From Owenia fusiformis (taxonomy: Eukaryota; Annelida; Polychaeta; Sabellida; Oweniidae), in assembly GCA_903813345.2 (NCBI GenBank), contig CAIIXF020000005.1, forward strand, positions 5,673,375-5,737,374: 64,000 nt of DNA, read 5' to 3'. A program made the position numbers and the translations under genes. How positions within the stretch are numbered: the stretch's first letter is position 1; the number at the start of each line of letters is the position of its first letter. Of this stretch, positions 12,260 to 24,083 are shown in pieces. Under the pieces are notes generated by a model. The model was not told the DNA's origin, did not search any database, and saw only the letters and a list, made by a program, of their open reading frames with translations.

Positions 12260-15200
12260 CGAAGAAACAAGGGGTCTAAAAAATCAACCAAAAACAGGAA
12301 AGTGAGCCGTGTCAAACTTTCAAATAAGAAACTCAGCAAACTAGCAAAACAGGGTAAGCTAGGCCAGTTGAAGAAACGACGCCAGTTATTGCGGGCTAAA
12401 AGTGGGGAACCTAACGATGAAGAGACTGATGATGTCACTGAAGAAGTAATTGAAGCCCCACTTGAAGATGCTGATTATGAATATTTTGGTACTGGAGGAA
12501 AAGGTCATAGATTTTTAGCTAGTTATGGAGAAAGGTATGAAATTTTTAACTCACATGCATTGAAACTAGTGAAACTGTGTATTTAACAAATTATCATTTA
12601 TAGCTTAGCACTTTGAAAGTCTTTCACATCAAAAATGTATAAATTCAGTACAGTCATACTTCAACACTAAGAACACATAAGACTCTCTAGAAGTCACACC
12701 TTTGGTGAACTTATCTGGTACCATTAGAAATAGTACTGTATAATACTAATTATCTGCAATCTGAGACCTTCACATATTACTTGTTTATAATTAGAGATAA
12801 AAATGGAAAGAGGAAAATAGCAGAAGATGAAATCGAGGACAGATATGAACAGTTGCCAAGGAAACAAGCACGTGTAGAAACAAAGGCTCTGCTCCCAGTG
12901 AAGGACAAGCAGGGAGTAAAGCAGAGGCATGTTGTAGTTCAGTCCAGTAAGTAACATTTTACCATCTTATTGCATATCCTTTTTCATTTCACAATACTCT
13001 ATGGTAAGAAAATATAAGGAGCAACATCACAAAATCAAAGAAATTATCCAGCAAACATGATACTTCAAAATAACAGGATTGAAGTAGTACTCCTGGGATT
13101 GTTAATATCTTGATGTATTTGTTTAAATTTGCTTCTGTGTTCCTTCAATCAAGATAAAGGTGACCACTGTCCATAGGATAGTCTACAATAAGGGTCTACA
13201 AATTGTGAACAGTTTAATGACTTGTTTTGTCTATTTACAGATGGTGCTGATGAAGCTGCATCAGATAATGAAGAAGAAGAAGCCAAGTCAGTTGAACCCC
13301 CTGCCCCAGCATCTATCACTGAACTGTTTCTCACCAGACAGCAGAGGGTTGCTGAAGTGAGGCAGAAGGTCGCAGTTCTTGCTAGTGCTGTCGTAGAAAA
13401 CCCACAAGATAATGTAAGTGCCTATAACCAGTGAAATGTAACAGAACACCATACTAGACAAAAAGCAATGTAAATGTTATATGTTCCCAATATTGTCTTG
13501 TTACTATACACTGATCTTTAGCAGGATAAAACTTACTGGAGTTAGTCTCATCCAAAATATTGGACCAAGTTTATTCCATATCAATTTACCATTAATATCA
13601 TTTAAGCCAATTAAAGTCTTGATTCCATATATTTTGCCAATGCAAGCAAATAAATGAAAATTGTAAACAACTGCTACAAAGAAATTCTCATTTTAAAAAT
13701 TGGAATTTTTTAAAAGAAAATGGATTCATTAAGGATGAGGCTAACCTTTTTTTACATTTGATAAAGCTGAAACTAATTATTATTATAATATTTTGCAGAC
13801 AAAGAAGCTGAAGGAGCTACGTGCAATGCTTGAGGAGACAGATCCTCATATATTCCTGACTGTGCGCAAATTGGCCATGGTGTCTCTCCTAGAGGTGTTC
13901 ACTGATATAGTTCCTGGGTATCACATAAGACAAGCCACTGACAAAGAGAGGCAGCAGACAGTGAGTTGACCCCCCCCCCCCCCCCCTTTGTCCCCTGTAG
14001 TTCATTGGGGAATTGCCACACTAATACTCTGTTTTCTACATTTTCCAAGTGAAATTCGAAATTATAATTTATAGGCCTTGTAGTTAAATATCCACTTAAA
14101 TATAACTTCTGTCTCGCTTATTTCAATTTTTGGATCACCCATTGAATAGTTCATAAAGTTGAAGCAATTTCTGTTCAGCTTTTCATGAAATGATATCTGC
14201 TGCAAATTGTAAAATTGACAAGTGAAAAATATGCAATCTTTGAACAGGTTAAAAAAGAGACCAAGAAACTGAGAGAATATGAAGAAACATTATTGCGGCA
14301 CTACAGACTTTACCTAGAGTTCTTAGAAGCAACTCTAAAGTCAGGTAAGCATTGTATGATTCATAGGTCAGACAAGCACCAAGGTACTGATCTTGGCCCC
14401 ACCACTAACATCATCACAGTTGTTTTATGGGAATAAAGTGGAAAGTTCTTAGGTCATGTAAAATGAATAACCTGACTTGATAATCTTGAGCTTTAACAGG
14501 TCATCAGTAAGTTCTGAGAAATAATGCCCTTAAATAAAGAATGTTTCATTTCAAATATAATGTCAAATATCAGCTTGCATATTGACATAGTATGCACATA
14601 AGGAAATATAATTCAGTAGTAGTAAAAGGAAATGTTAACATTAACTTTCACTGAAAATTCAAAATACATATACTTATGAATTAATTCCAATTGTTATTAT
14701 GTCACCATCAGAAATGGTGACATATTGTTATAGTCTCCATCTTTTTTGTGGATGGTGATTGGCAGTTGGTGTTTTGTGTTTGGCATTCTGCATATGCATT
14801 GGGTGGTATGTGTCTGTAACAAATGGCAGGTTGTGACATGTTACATGTAAATGCCTTCTTTTTGATTGTTGTACCCAGTAGTACATGTACATTATTTTGT
14901 AAATAAAGTTAAAATCATTTCTTATTGCTTGCTTTATACTTGTAGGGATCAAACATGGTAATGGTGTAAACAAGAAATTACCAGAGCAAGCTGGTAAAGT
15001 TCTCTCCCATCTGGCTGTGAAATGTCTCTGTCGTCTCCTAGTAGAGAACCACCATTTTAACTACACAAGCAATATTATTACCATCCTCATGCCATACTCT
15101 ACACACAATGATCCGATGGTAAGTGACACTTTACTAGGAGAAGATAATGAAAATGCACAGGGAAAAGGTAGTACCATAAGCTAGAATGAGTTTGCTCAGG

Positions 15201-18200
15201 ATATCATCAGTTCAACGAGAAGCCTTACATATACATTCATGTACACCATTAACATTAGTTATTATTCTGCAACAAGCTCAAATTATGTTGGGTTCTGGAT
15301 GGTACCTTTGTGATTGTGATAGCTCAATATCAAAAATAACTGAATCACTGGAAACCAGTTTCTTGTTTATTAAAGCAGATGTAAATATATTTCATATTGT
15401 TGTTCCACATCCAATATTTTGCATAGTTGACATACACTTTCATTCAAGACATATTTCTTTAGGGTAATATCTTAGACGTTATTGGTTATTTCTTTTTACA
15501 TACAGGTACAAATGATTACCTTTCATCTAAATTGCTGATTTTAAGGTGCGGATACTACTTTAATGTACATTTGTTGGTATCTCTTTGTCCAAACAAGGTA
15601 TACAAGTATGTGTACATATTATTGCTTGGTATTCCAGATATGTACTGCAGTTCAAGATGCTGTGAAGACTGTCTTCAAGATAGACCATAACCAGGGCCAT
15701 ATAACACTTCAGATCTGCATCTTACTCAGTCGACTCATCAAAAATAAAATTAATAAAGGTGTTCGAGTTGATCCCAAGGTAAAGAATTTTCAGTCTTAAG
15801 TACAGAATATTTTATGGTTCAAAAAGGTTTGTAATTTTGCCTTTTTTTATGTCATCACCAGAAGTAGTGGTATAATGTTATACATTTAGTTTCCATTGGT
15901 TTTTGGTGTCTGTAACAGCATTTGGAGGTTGTTGTCTGTACCAAATGGCAGGTGGTGACAATTTTCATGTAAATGCCTTGTCTGGATCTGTCCTGAAAAT
16001 AAAACTCAACTTGATATTGAAACATGCATCCTTCTTATTTTGTAATTATAAGTGTTCCACTGTTGGCTTTGTTAGACAACTCTTTATGCACAATAAAATT
16101 CAAGAAGATTCGATCAAAATTGAGATAATAATTAATAAACTTGAACATTTTTCTGTTTCACTCTGTACTTTGTTTATGCAATGCTCATGGAGTCATTGTT
16201 GGAAAGTTGGAAAAATATATTGAAAACGAACTAACAGAGATCTTTCTTGCTCATACGAGTATGCATTTTTCAGTCTACATGTAACTGTTTTTGATTTATT
16301 TGCAGGCGATTGATGTGTTTCTGGCATTACGGATTAAAGAAGTTGACTTCGATAAATCATCTAAGAAAGACAAAATGACTCATAAAGAGAAAATGCAAAA
16401 GTTTTCCCGAAGGAATAGAAAAGTAAGTGCTTATTATGAGAGAGAGCTTAGTATGTAATGAGAGAGCTTATTATGTTATGAAAGATTGAAAGTCTATCAG
16501 TGCAGCACATGTAGTATGTTTGACCATATTTTTATATTGATCATATACATACTTGTACGAGTCATATTTTCCAAAATCCCAAAAGTCAAAATTGAATCAT
16601 TCCTACCCATCATACATGTCATACATGAAACAAACATAAGTACTGTTAAGAGCTAAAACTTAATTCATATTACTAGGAGAACTATGGTTGCTTTCACAAT
16701 TCAAATGTATGAGTGATCTATTATAGCCTGACTGTGTCATGATCCATATTTTTGTTAATGATATTTAATCATATTGATATTATGTTTTTATTTTAGCGCA
16801 ATAAAGAGATTGAGAGATTAGATAAAGAACTTGAAGATGTTGCAGCAACAACTAATAGAAAGAAACGTATTGAACTGGTTAGTTGAATTATGTGATGTTT
16901 ATACCACCCTAACTTATTTTTGATCTACCTTACAGCAATCGTGTATTACAGACAAGAAAAACATAATTTGTGACCAATCAATATTGAAATTGATGTAATG
17001 ATATTACTACCAACTCTAAATCAACCATGGAACTCTTTACACATAGAAAACCATATTTCCAATTATAGTTAGATAATACATTCATATTTGCATCACATGA
17101 TATCTACTTGCAGCACACGAAAATAGTTGAAGCAGTATTCTTGACATATTTTCGAATTCTCAAAAATTCTCAGAAATCACCACTTATATCTGCAGTATTG
17201 GAGGGCCTAGCCAAGTAAGTTACCGAAGAACTTTGAGATTTAGTTAAAGTATGGTTTTAGTTTGAAAATGTGAATCAATGGAATTGAATGAAACTCTACA
17301 ATGATGTAAGCATCAACAACAAAATCTGAGGACAATTTAAATGACCTCTCTGGGGGTTGGCTGTCCGAATTACCATAACTTAAACAATGTTTCTGAAACT
17401 CAAACCAAAGGCATTCTCCAGAAGGTCCACACCCCAAATTGCAAAAACAGTTTAATAAAAAGATTATAAAAATTGGAGACAAAATACTTTTAACCAGCAA
17501 TATGATCGGCCCTAATTCGCCATACTCTGACCAATCAAAGCTGAGTGTTTGGATCGACATACTGATTAATTGATTTTTTCATTTTTTCCTCAGGTTCAGC
17601 CACTTGATCAGCATAGACTTCTTTGATGATCTCTTCAATGCCTTGAATGGCCTCTTAATTACTGGGGTATGTAGCCAAATATTGGATTGTTTGCAAGAAA
17701 ATTATGTTTTATATTACCATCAACAATAAAAAAAAAATTATGGTTTTAACATGAAGTCAGTTTCAAAACACCTGTAAATAACAAGTGGAATAATCTGAGA
17801 AAATTGCCCGTTGCTCATAAAACTGCTGGATATGTATATTCAAATTTTTTAAAATTGCCCTTGTAGTGTGTCATTGCACAAGCCTTCATGTAAATGTGTG
17901 TAAATGTAAATGATAATGAAGTAAGATTACCTATTGTATTTTTAAAGTAAATTGACTTCATCCTGAAGAATGAAGGAAAATACAAGACGCTAATGATTTA
18001 TATGTTTAAAATTTCTTTTTAGGATCTTGACTATAAAGAGAGCCTGCATTGTATACAGACTGTGTTTACTATGATGTCAGGTCCAGGAGATGCCTTCAAT
18101 GTGGATCCTGCCAACTTCTATACACAATTATACACTCTGATTTCTAACTTCACTCAAGGTCAGTTCATTTCACCTCATTGCCGATAATGTTGTCCTGTCA

Positions 18201-20099
18201 ACAATGGCAATTTGTAAAAATGTAACCAATTGATTTTTAGAAATAAATGTGAAGTATGTAAAAAAAAATTTTCACCTAATTTATTAAAAAGCAATCATTA
18301 TACAATATACAAGCATCCTTATGTACTGTCTTATACAGCCTATTAATTAAGTGCATGAGTAATACATGTATGCAAATGAGAGGGGGCACCCAAGAATTAA
18401 TAGTTGAACACCTAGTGGTTCAATTTTGCATGGAGAAAGGTCCATCTATGAGTTCTGGGTTATTTCCTCTTCTTAAATATTCATGTTATTTTTGTGTTTT
18501 CAAATATGAATTAAATATATGTTTTTCATGCCATCTATAGGATAAAAAAATACACATTATTTACTTTTGAAATATTCTCATTTTAGATAAAAGCAAAGTT
18601 TGCACGGGTCCATTGTTAGACTGCTTAATGGCAGTTGTTGTAAAAAGAAGAAAACAGCTTAGTCTAGCGAGATTACTGTCCTACATTAAGCGTTTGTGTA
18701 CAGTTTCACTTCAGCTGCCTACATATACAACTGTTCAGTTCTTAAAGGCAGCAAATACTTCATTACAGGTACAATACTAGTAATTTACTAATTTTAAGAA
18801 AAAGGAAAAAGTTGTAAATGGAAACTTTACAAATCATAACAGACTTACATTAGAAAAGACTAAGCCAAAGTGACTGAAACTTTCCATTGGACCTTTGAAT
18901 ATAAACATGGCTTCAAAAATATAAATCTGCCACTACTTCTAGATGTAATCATGTCCATAATCTAATTTTGCTTTGTATGCCAAAATAACAAAAAGAGATA
19001 AAAAAGACTTCAGGCAGACATTTATTTTCCATTTATCCAGTTGTATACACATAAACAGGCAGTACTTAAAGAGAGAATCAGATATAGCGAGCATGCTTAA
19101 CAAAAAATTGTTTTAATTTTAGAATATTTTTGTCTCATGGTTTCAATCACAAGGGTGCATACTTTATTCCAGGAAAACTAAAGATTTTTACAGTTATGTA
19201 TTATTTTTCTATAAGAATGGTTACCATTCTTATTATTTGGGAGAATTTAAACATTTTTTCACTCCTTTTTGCACTTTGAATCATTAATAACTTCATTAAT
19301 TTATAACATATTGTGAATCTTTTGGGAGATATTGTATTTGATATTGTAAGGAATAGATTGGTAGGTCAATTATACATGTTGCTTGTAATTTTGTCACCCC
19401 CTATAGATCAGATTTTGCCTTTAAATTCATATTTTCAAAACCAGATTAACACATTATTGAACCAGATTAACACATTCAGGGGTTTCATTAGCTGCAGGTA
19501 ACAGGCGATTTTCACCGGTTGTATTCACAAAACCGCCTGTTGTTTTTAGGGACTTTCCAACTTTTCCATGTTAAAATGACTTCCTTTTAATTTGCCTGTT
19601 GTTTTCATTTAGCCTGTTGTGAAACCACTGACATTACTGTAGTCTCTTTTTTAGACTTAATCCATAAAATAACCACTTTATTTCAGAGTCATCCAAAGGC
19701 AGATATGCTCTATGACTCAGAGGACTTTGGGGGAGGGGTGTACATGCAAGACTGTGGAGATCCAGAGATGGCAAATACACATAATACAGCTCTCTATGAA
19801 CTGTACAACCTCAGGGTAATTACTTATCAACTATAATATACTCTAAAAATAAATGATAGGCTCATTTAAATAACATCAGAGTAATATAAATAGATCAAAT
19901 TGTGTTTACCAATAAAACATCTCATTTTCAAAATCTCTTTTTACCTTTTCTTAATTCTCTCATTATTATATATCATAGTCTAGTCAATAAAATATATAGA
20001 TGAAGATGACTTTGAAATTGTATATTTTTTCAGCATCATTACAACCCATCTGTAAGAAAACTAGCCAATCAGATGAGTCAGCAGACTTTGCAAAGCTAG
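12260..20099 (+). CDS. NOC3L: Nucleolar complex protein 3 homologue (NOC3L)
   Basis: Fifteen exons join in frame: 12260-12534, 12795-12946, 13241-13413, 13799-13960, 14248-14344, 14946-15118, 15638-15778, 16306-16422, 16797-16877, 17114-17214, 17594-17666, 18023-18158, 18587-18768, 19687-19815 and 20034-20099, stop TAG. With the candidate exon at 7426 the protein has 688 residues. A basic N-terminus (RRNKGSKK) precedes the NOC3 domain, with [16 protein letters not shown] near 204. A CBF/Mak21-type domain follows from about residue 485, with VLEGLAKFSHL and [12 protein letters not shown]. These segments match human NOC3L in order. In other eukaryotes Noc3 works with Noc2 in the nucleolus and nucleoplasm on large ribosomal subunit assembly; a nucleolar role here is inferred. 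The protein is about 110 residues shorter than human NOC3L (about 800) and lacks the usual C-terminal tail. Confidence 0.93.
14698..14890. repeat. Dispersed intronic repeat, copy 1
   Basis: The segment running from the GGTGACATATTGTTATA block to the AACAAATGGCAGG and CATGTAAATGCCTT blocks recurs, with changes, at about 15,848-16,000 in another NOC3L intron. There are no clear ends and no coding capacity. Confidence 0.5.
15848..16000. repeat. Dispersed intronic repeat, copy 2
   Basis: A diverged copy of the repeat at 14,698. It keeps CCAAATGGCAGGTGGTGACA and CATGTAAATGCCTT in the same order. It lies between two NOC3L exons. Confidence 0.5.
19477..19630. mobile_element. hAT-like MITE (second family), copy 2, inside NOC3L
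   Basis: Begins CAGGGGTTTCATTAG and ends GTGAAACCACTG. ACATT flanks it at 19,472-19,476 and 19,631-19,635, a 5-bp target duplication. It ends about 55 bp before a NOC3L exon, so it sits where branch point and polypyrimidine signals would be expected. Confidence 0.7.
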
Positions 20100-21340
20100 C
20101 TCTTAATTCCTCAAGAGTTATGGCTATTTTAATCTAGGTGAGTACATTGGCTTTAATGTCATGTTTAGCCCTTATAAAGGCTTGTTAACGTATATATATA
20201 TAAATATATGTTCCGAGACTTGAGAATTGATATGTCATTCAAATTGGAAACTTCTGATTTGGTTGGAGACAAGTGTAGACGAGGTTTCGCGAGTGGGTCA
20301 GATGTGACCGAGCAAAAGCCTAGATTCATTTATGAACAAAAAAACGAACAAATGACATCGATGGTGCAAACAAAACCTCTAACCACAGTGCCATCCCTGA
20401 AACTTGATTCAGTAGGGTTATTTTTTAAACATATGAATAACTTTGGAAAAAAATTGTATCACTACACAACACAATTAACAATTAAAAGAAAAATCATACT
20501 TAAGATTTTAAAATGCATGTCTGATTAAGTATTTTAAGCCAAAGGATTTAAGGATGTTTATTCCAGTTTTCATTTTGAGAATCTATTTCCTGTTATGACA
20601 AGTTTAAAGTGCAATTCCAATTTGAACCCATCTGAATAGAAAGATGAGGGTTTCTTGAGACATATATCTTGAAATCTCTAATTTCCCCCTCTAAAGTACT
20701 TGAAAGTTGTTCTAACATTTTAGAATAAATCATTTTTTGCTTACTTAAGAAATAATGTGTCATATATTGCCACAGTTATTTATGTTTGAAACAATGTAGA
20801 ATTTATGTAAAAAATGAATTCAAAAACATGTTTAGCTATCACTTTTAAAAAACATACGGTTGCTATTCACAAAGTGATAAATTGCTTTGGCCTTACCCAG
20901 CTTTGAGTACACTATACTGTCTAGGGAATCAAAACACAACGACCCAGTACTAGACTAACTGCTTGGTGACATAAGCAAATATGTGTTTATATTCTGTTGA
21001 GGTATGAAATAGTAATGATTTGACCAAAAAAGGTAAAACTAGTACTTTGCCTTCTGTTGAAATAAAGGTCTGAATGTTACAGATGCTTGGTGTCATTGAC
21101 TCCTGGTAATTTTCGTGTGCTACTATATTTCCTGCTACTATATTGTGTTGCGAAATTCCTGTAGTTCAAATTCACAAAATATATTTATTTTCAGTCCTGC
21201 CAAGCTACTCCACTGCAAAACCTGCTCCAAGAGTACCTGCATCGACACAGCTATTAAGTAAAACAAGCCACAAGTGGTCAAGTTTACACCAGTGAAATTG
21301 CTACTTATAGAGGGATAATAAAATGAATTGGACTTTAAGA
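20100..21340 (+). other. NOC3L 3' region, probably a spliced 3' UTR
   Basis: After the stop a strong donor (CTAG then GTGAGT at 20,136) and a strong acceptor (TTTATTTTCAG ending at 21,194) are present, so the transcript may splice once more in its untranslated part. AATAAA occurs at 20,724, 21,061 and 21,317; the last would end such a final exon. No frame of the 21,195 exon resembles the NOC3L tail. Confidence 0.45.
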
Positions 21341-21628
21341 ATACAAACAGTCATATTTGTGAAGCTGCTGAAACATGCATTTTTAGAACTTTTAGGTTTC
21401 TAAATTAAGTGCCTGCTTATGGCGGAAGGATGAAATAAATTAATAGATTTAAACCAACATGAATCAGCTTCATTATAATGTATGCATTTTGGCATTTCTA
21501 ATCCCCTTGGAAGAAATGTGAAAACTATTTTCTCAACTGCTCCATAATGAAACACCATTTTTATATGGCATGTCTCATCCAACATTCATTTTAGTGACAC
21601 CCGGCAGTTGGCATCTCTAACAAACAGA

Positions 21629-22591
21629 CTTGCCAACCTAAAAAGAAAAATTTGGGGATATCTGTAAAAAAAATTGCGGTACTTTCACGGAAGTTTTTTT
21701 TTTTAAATCCGGTAGTTTTTGTGGGAGGTTTTTTAAAAAAATCCGGTAGTTTTTGCAGTAGATTTTTGGAAAAACTTTAGTTTTTACAGTCGATTTTGAA
21801 AAACAGGAGTATTTTCAGTAGATTTGGAGGAAAAAACGGTAGTTTTTACGGTAGGTATGAAATAAAATGGAAGTTTTTGTGGACGTTTTTTTTAAAAAGG
21901 CGATTAACTCCAGTTTTTTTCGAAAAAAAAGAAGTAGTTTTTGCGGTAAATTCTAGAGATTTTTTAAAAAAACTGTAGTTTTTGCGGGAGATTTTTGAAA
22001 AAACTGTAGTTTTGCGGGAGATTTTTGAAAAAACTAGTTTTTACGGGAGATTCACGATGTGGCGGATTTATACGTGAATCTGTGACATTAAGAATAATGT
22101 TTAGTAAAATGCAATCGGAAAACAAAACAATATGACAAATAATATTGAGTATAAGGTTGATGATCGAATTGCTTACATGAAAGTTGGGCCAGAACAAGTA
22201 GTATGAGGGTCTGTTTGCTCAGTCTTTACATTACAAAAAAATTATACATTTTCCTGGCCGCGAAACTGAGAGTAAAAGAAAGACGGGCGACTATGATAAT
22301 ATCGGTTTTTTATGGTTCATTTATTCGATAATATAAGTCACAGATTTGTTAGATTTCTTTATAAAATAGTCGGTAGATTATAGCAAAAATACGGGAGATT
22401 TTATTGGAAATATCAGCAAAAATACGAGAGGCTTCAGCAAAAAACGGTAGATTTTACAAAAAAGATTTACAGGAGATTTTAGTCGAAATATTGTTCATGA
22501 GTTTACGGGAGAAAACGGTGTGGGAGTTTGTTTTTTTACGGAAAAACAAAATTTGACAGGAGATTCCCATAAAAACGGGAGGTTGGCAACT
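21629..22591. repeat. Element of degenerate short repeats with TTGCCAACCT ends
   Basis: CTTGCCAACCT at the left and AGGTTGGCAAC at the right are inverted. The body repeats variants of CGGTAGTTTTTGCGG and CGGGAGATTTT every 20-45 bp, all on one strand. Open frames inside are artefacts of this biased composition. Family unknown. Confidence 0.55.
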
Positions 22592-24083
22592 CTGGACAAA
22601 TCTGTCACACTTTGCAACCATTTGCAGGTGACGAGATTTCTTATGTCAATGCCCTGTTAACTTTTTAATGTCAACATTTTGAATAAAGGTAGATCCATTA
22701 AATATGATACATGATGTTAAAATATAACAAAGAAACTTTAGCTACAAATCAAAGGCCTGACACCTGAAAACAAAGAAACTGTTTTCTAAAAGAAAAGAAA
22801 AATGTATTTTTTTACCAGGACCTCGATCCCGGGACCTCGCTGTTCTTTGTTGCAGTGTCTTCTTCACCTGAAAAATACCTGCACGCTAATAATAATTAAT
22901 CATTACAGTGGCGGATTGTTCGTTAAATCAACTTCAAAAGGACCGGTTAACTTATGAAAATTGAAAGGTTAATCCGTTTGCCGACAGTCGACAGTGGCAT
23001 TTGCGAATACAAGCTAAGATTTCGAGAAACGTTTGAATACATTATGTAAATACGATTGAAATCATTGGAATACTACAGTACTATTATAATATGTAGAACA
23101 TTTGTTTCAGCTTCATTTGTTCAAGAACACAAAACTTTTTATCCGATGCGATACTGTTGCCTATTACATGGATGAGTCAGGTAATACCAAAATGATAATT
23201 ACTAAAACTTTAACAGCGTGTCACAGAACCCCCCCCCCCCCAAAAAAAAAAGAAAATGGTTACAATGGTCAGTTATATAGAGGACGCTTACGTCAATCTG
23301 TCCAGGCAATAACTCAAATGCCGTCGGCCTAATATCATTTACATTAATTCACATATTAATCAGTAATAGTTCTGCTGATTAGCCAGTTTTGAAACGTAAC
23401 CACCCATTTCAAAATAGCCGCCATTTCAGTGTCGATATTCCAGTATTTTAGTTACAATATACCGTATTATTAAACCTTTTTAACACAAGAAATTCCCACG
23501 CTACATTTTTATGTCTCCATCACATAGTGTGGTGCCATATTGTGGGCCTACAGATAAACTTAGGTCCTTGTTTCCAAACTTTAAGAAAAACTTGTCTAAC
23601 GTGCCCAAAACCTATACTAAGCTGATGTAGTGTTTAGGCAGATGTTCGAGATTTAGAAATAGCCTATCGCGGTAAATTTTTGAAATATTTTAAATATTAA
23701 ATAAGGAATGATTAGACAATAATTTTTGTTCGGTTGGGGTTGCTATTCCGTCATCCTCCTTGGCAGGTATCCAGAATCCGTACCTCCTTTGGAATTTGGA
23801 AGCGCCCGATTTAACTGAATCACGTGATCTAATTATGCAAGTGACTTGTACATGATTTCTGTCGCAGTGTTGCGACAGCCAATCAGATTGCGAGTTCTTA
23901 ATCGTGGAAATGCTTAACTGCTTATCGCAGGGGGTAAAAAGAAAGAATATATTCTGGATTTTGAAGCTCTGTGATCGGAGGATGCTATTCCGTGGAGTTG
24001 CTGTTTTTCTAGTTCAACTAGAACACAACTAGGCTAGAAGTAGTAACACAGTGTCAGTTGAGGGTGTCCTTCAGAGAAGAAAC
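22592..24083. other. Intergenic and upstream region of oxidase A
   Basis: No gene recognised. There is a degenerate tRNA-like box-B motif on the minus strand near 22,815 and a C/A homopolymer block near 23,229-23,251. At 23,988 an isolated TCCGTGGAGTTGCTGTTTTT matches the end of the repeat family found at 51,580. The last few hundred bases should contain the oxidase A promoter; no TATA box is evident. Confidence 0.4.

Noticed and set aside
12724-12957. Minus-strand frames opposite NOC3L exons
   Set aside because: Shadows of the + strand coding sequence; no start context or homology.
17290-17330. Possible box C/D snoRNA in a NOC3L intron (ATGATGT ... CTGA)
   Set aside because: No terminal stem, spacing too short and no guide region. 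Similar weak hits in other introns failed the same way.
20208-20528. 106-codon frame downstream of NOC3L
   Set aside because: No family resemblance. It lies in the probable 3' untranslated or intronic part, without splice support.
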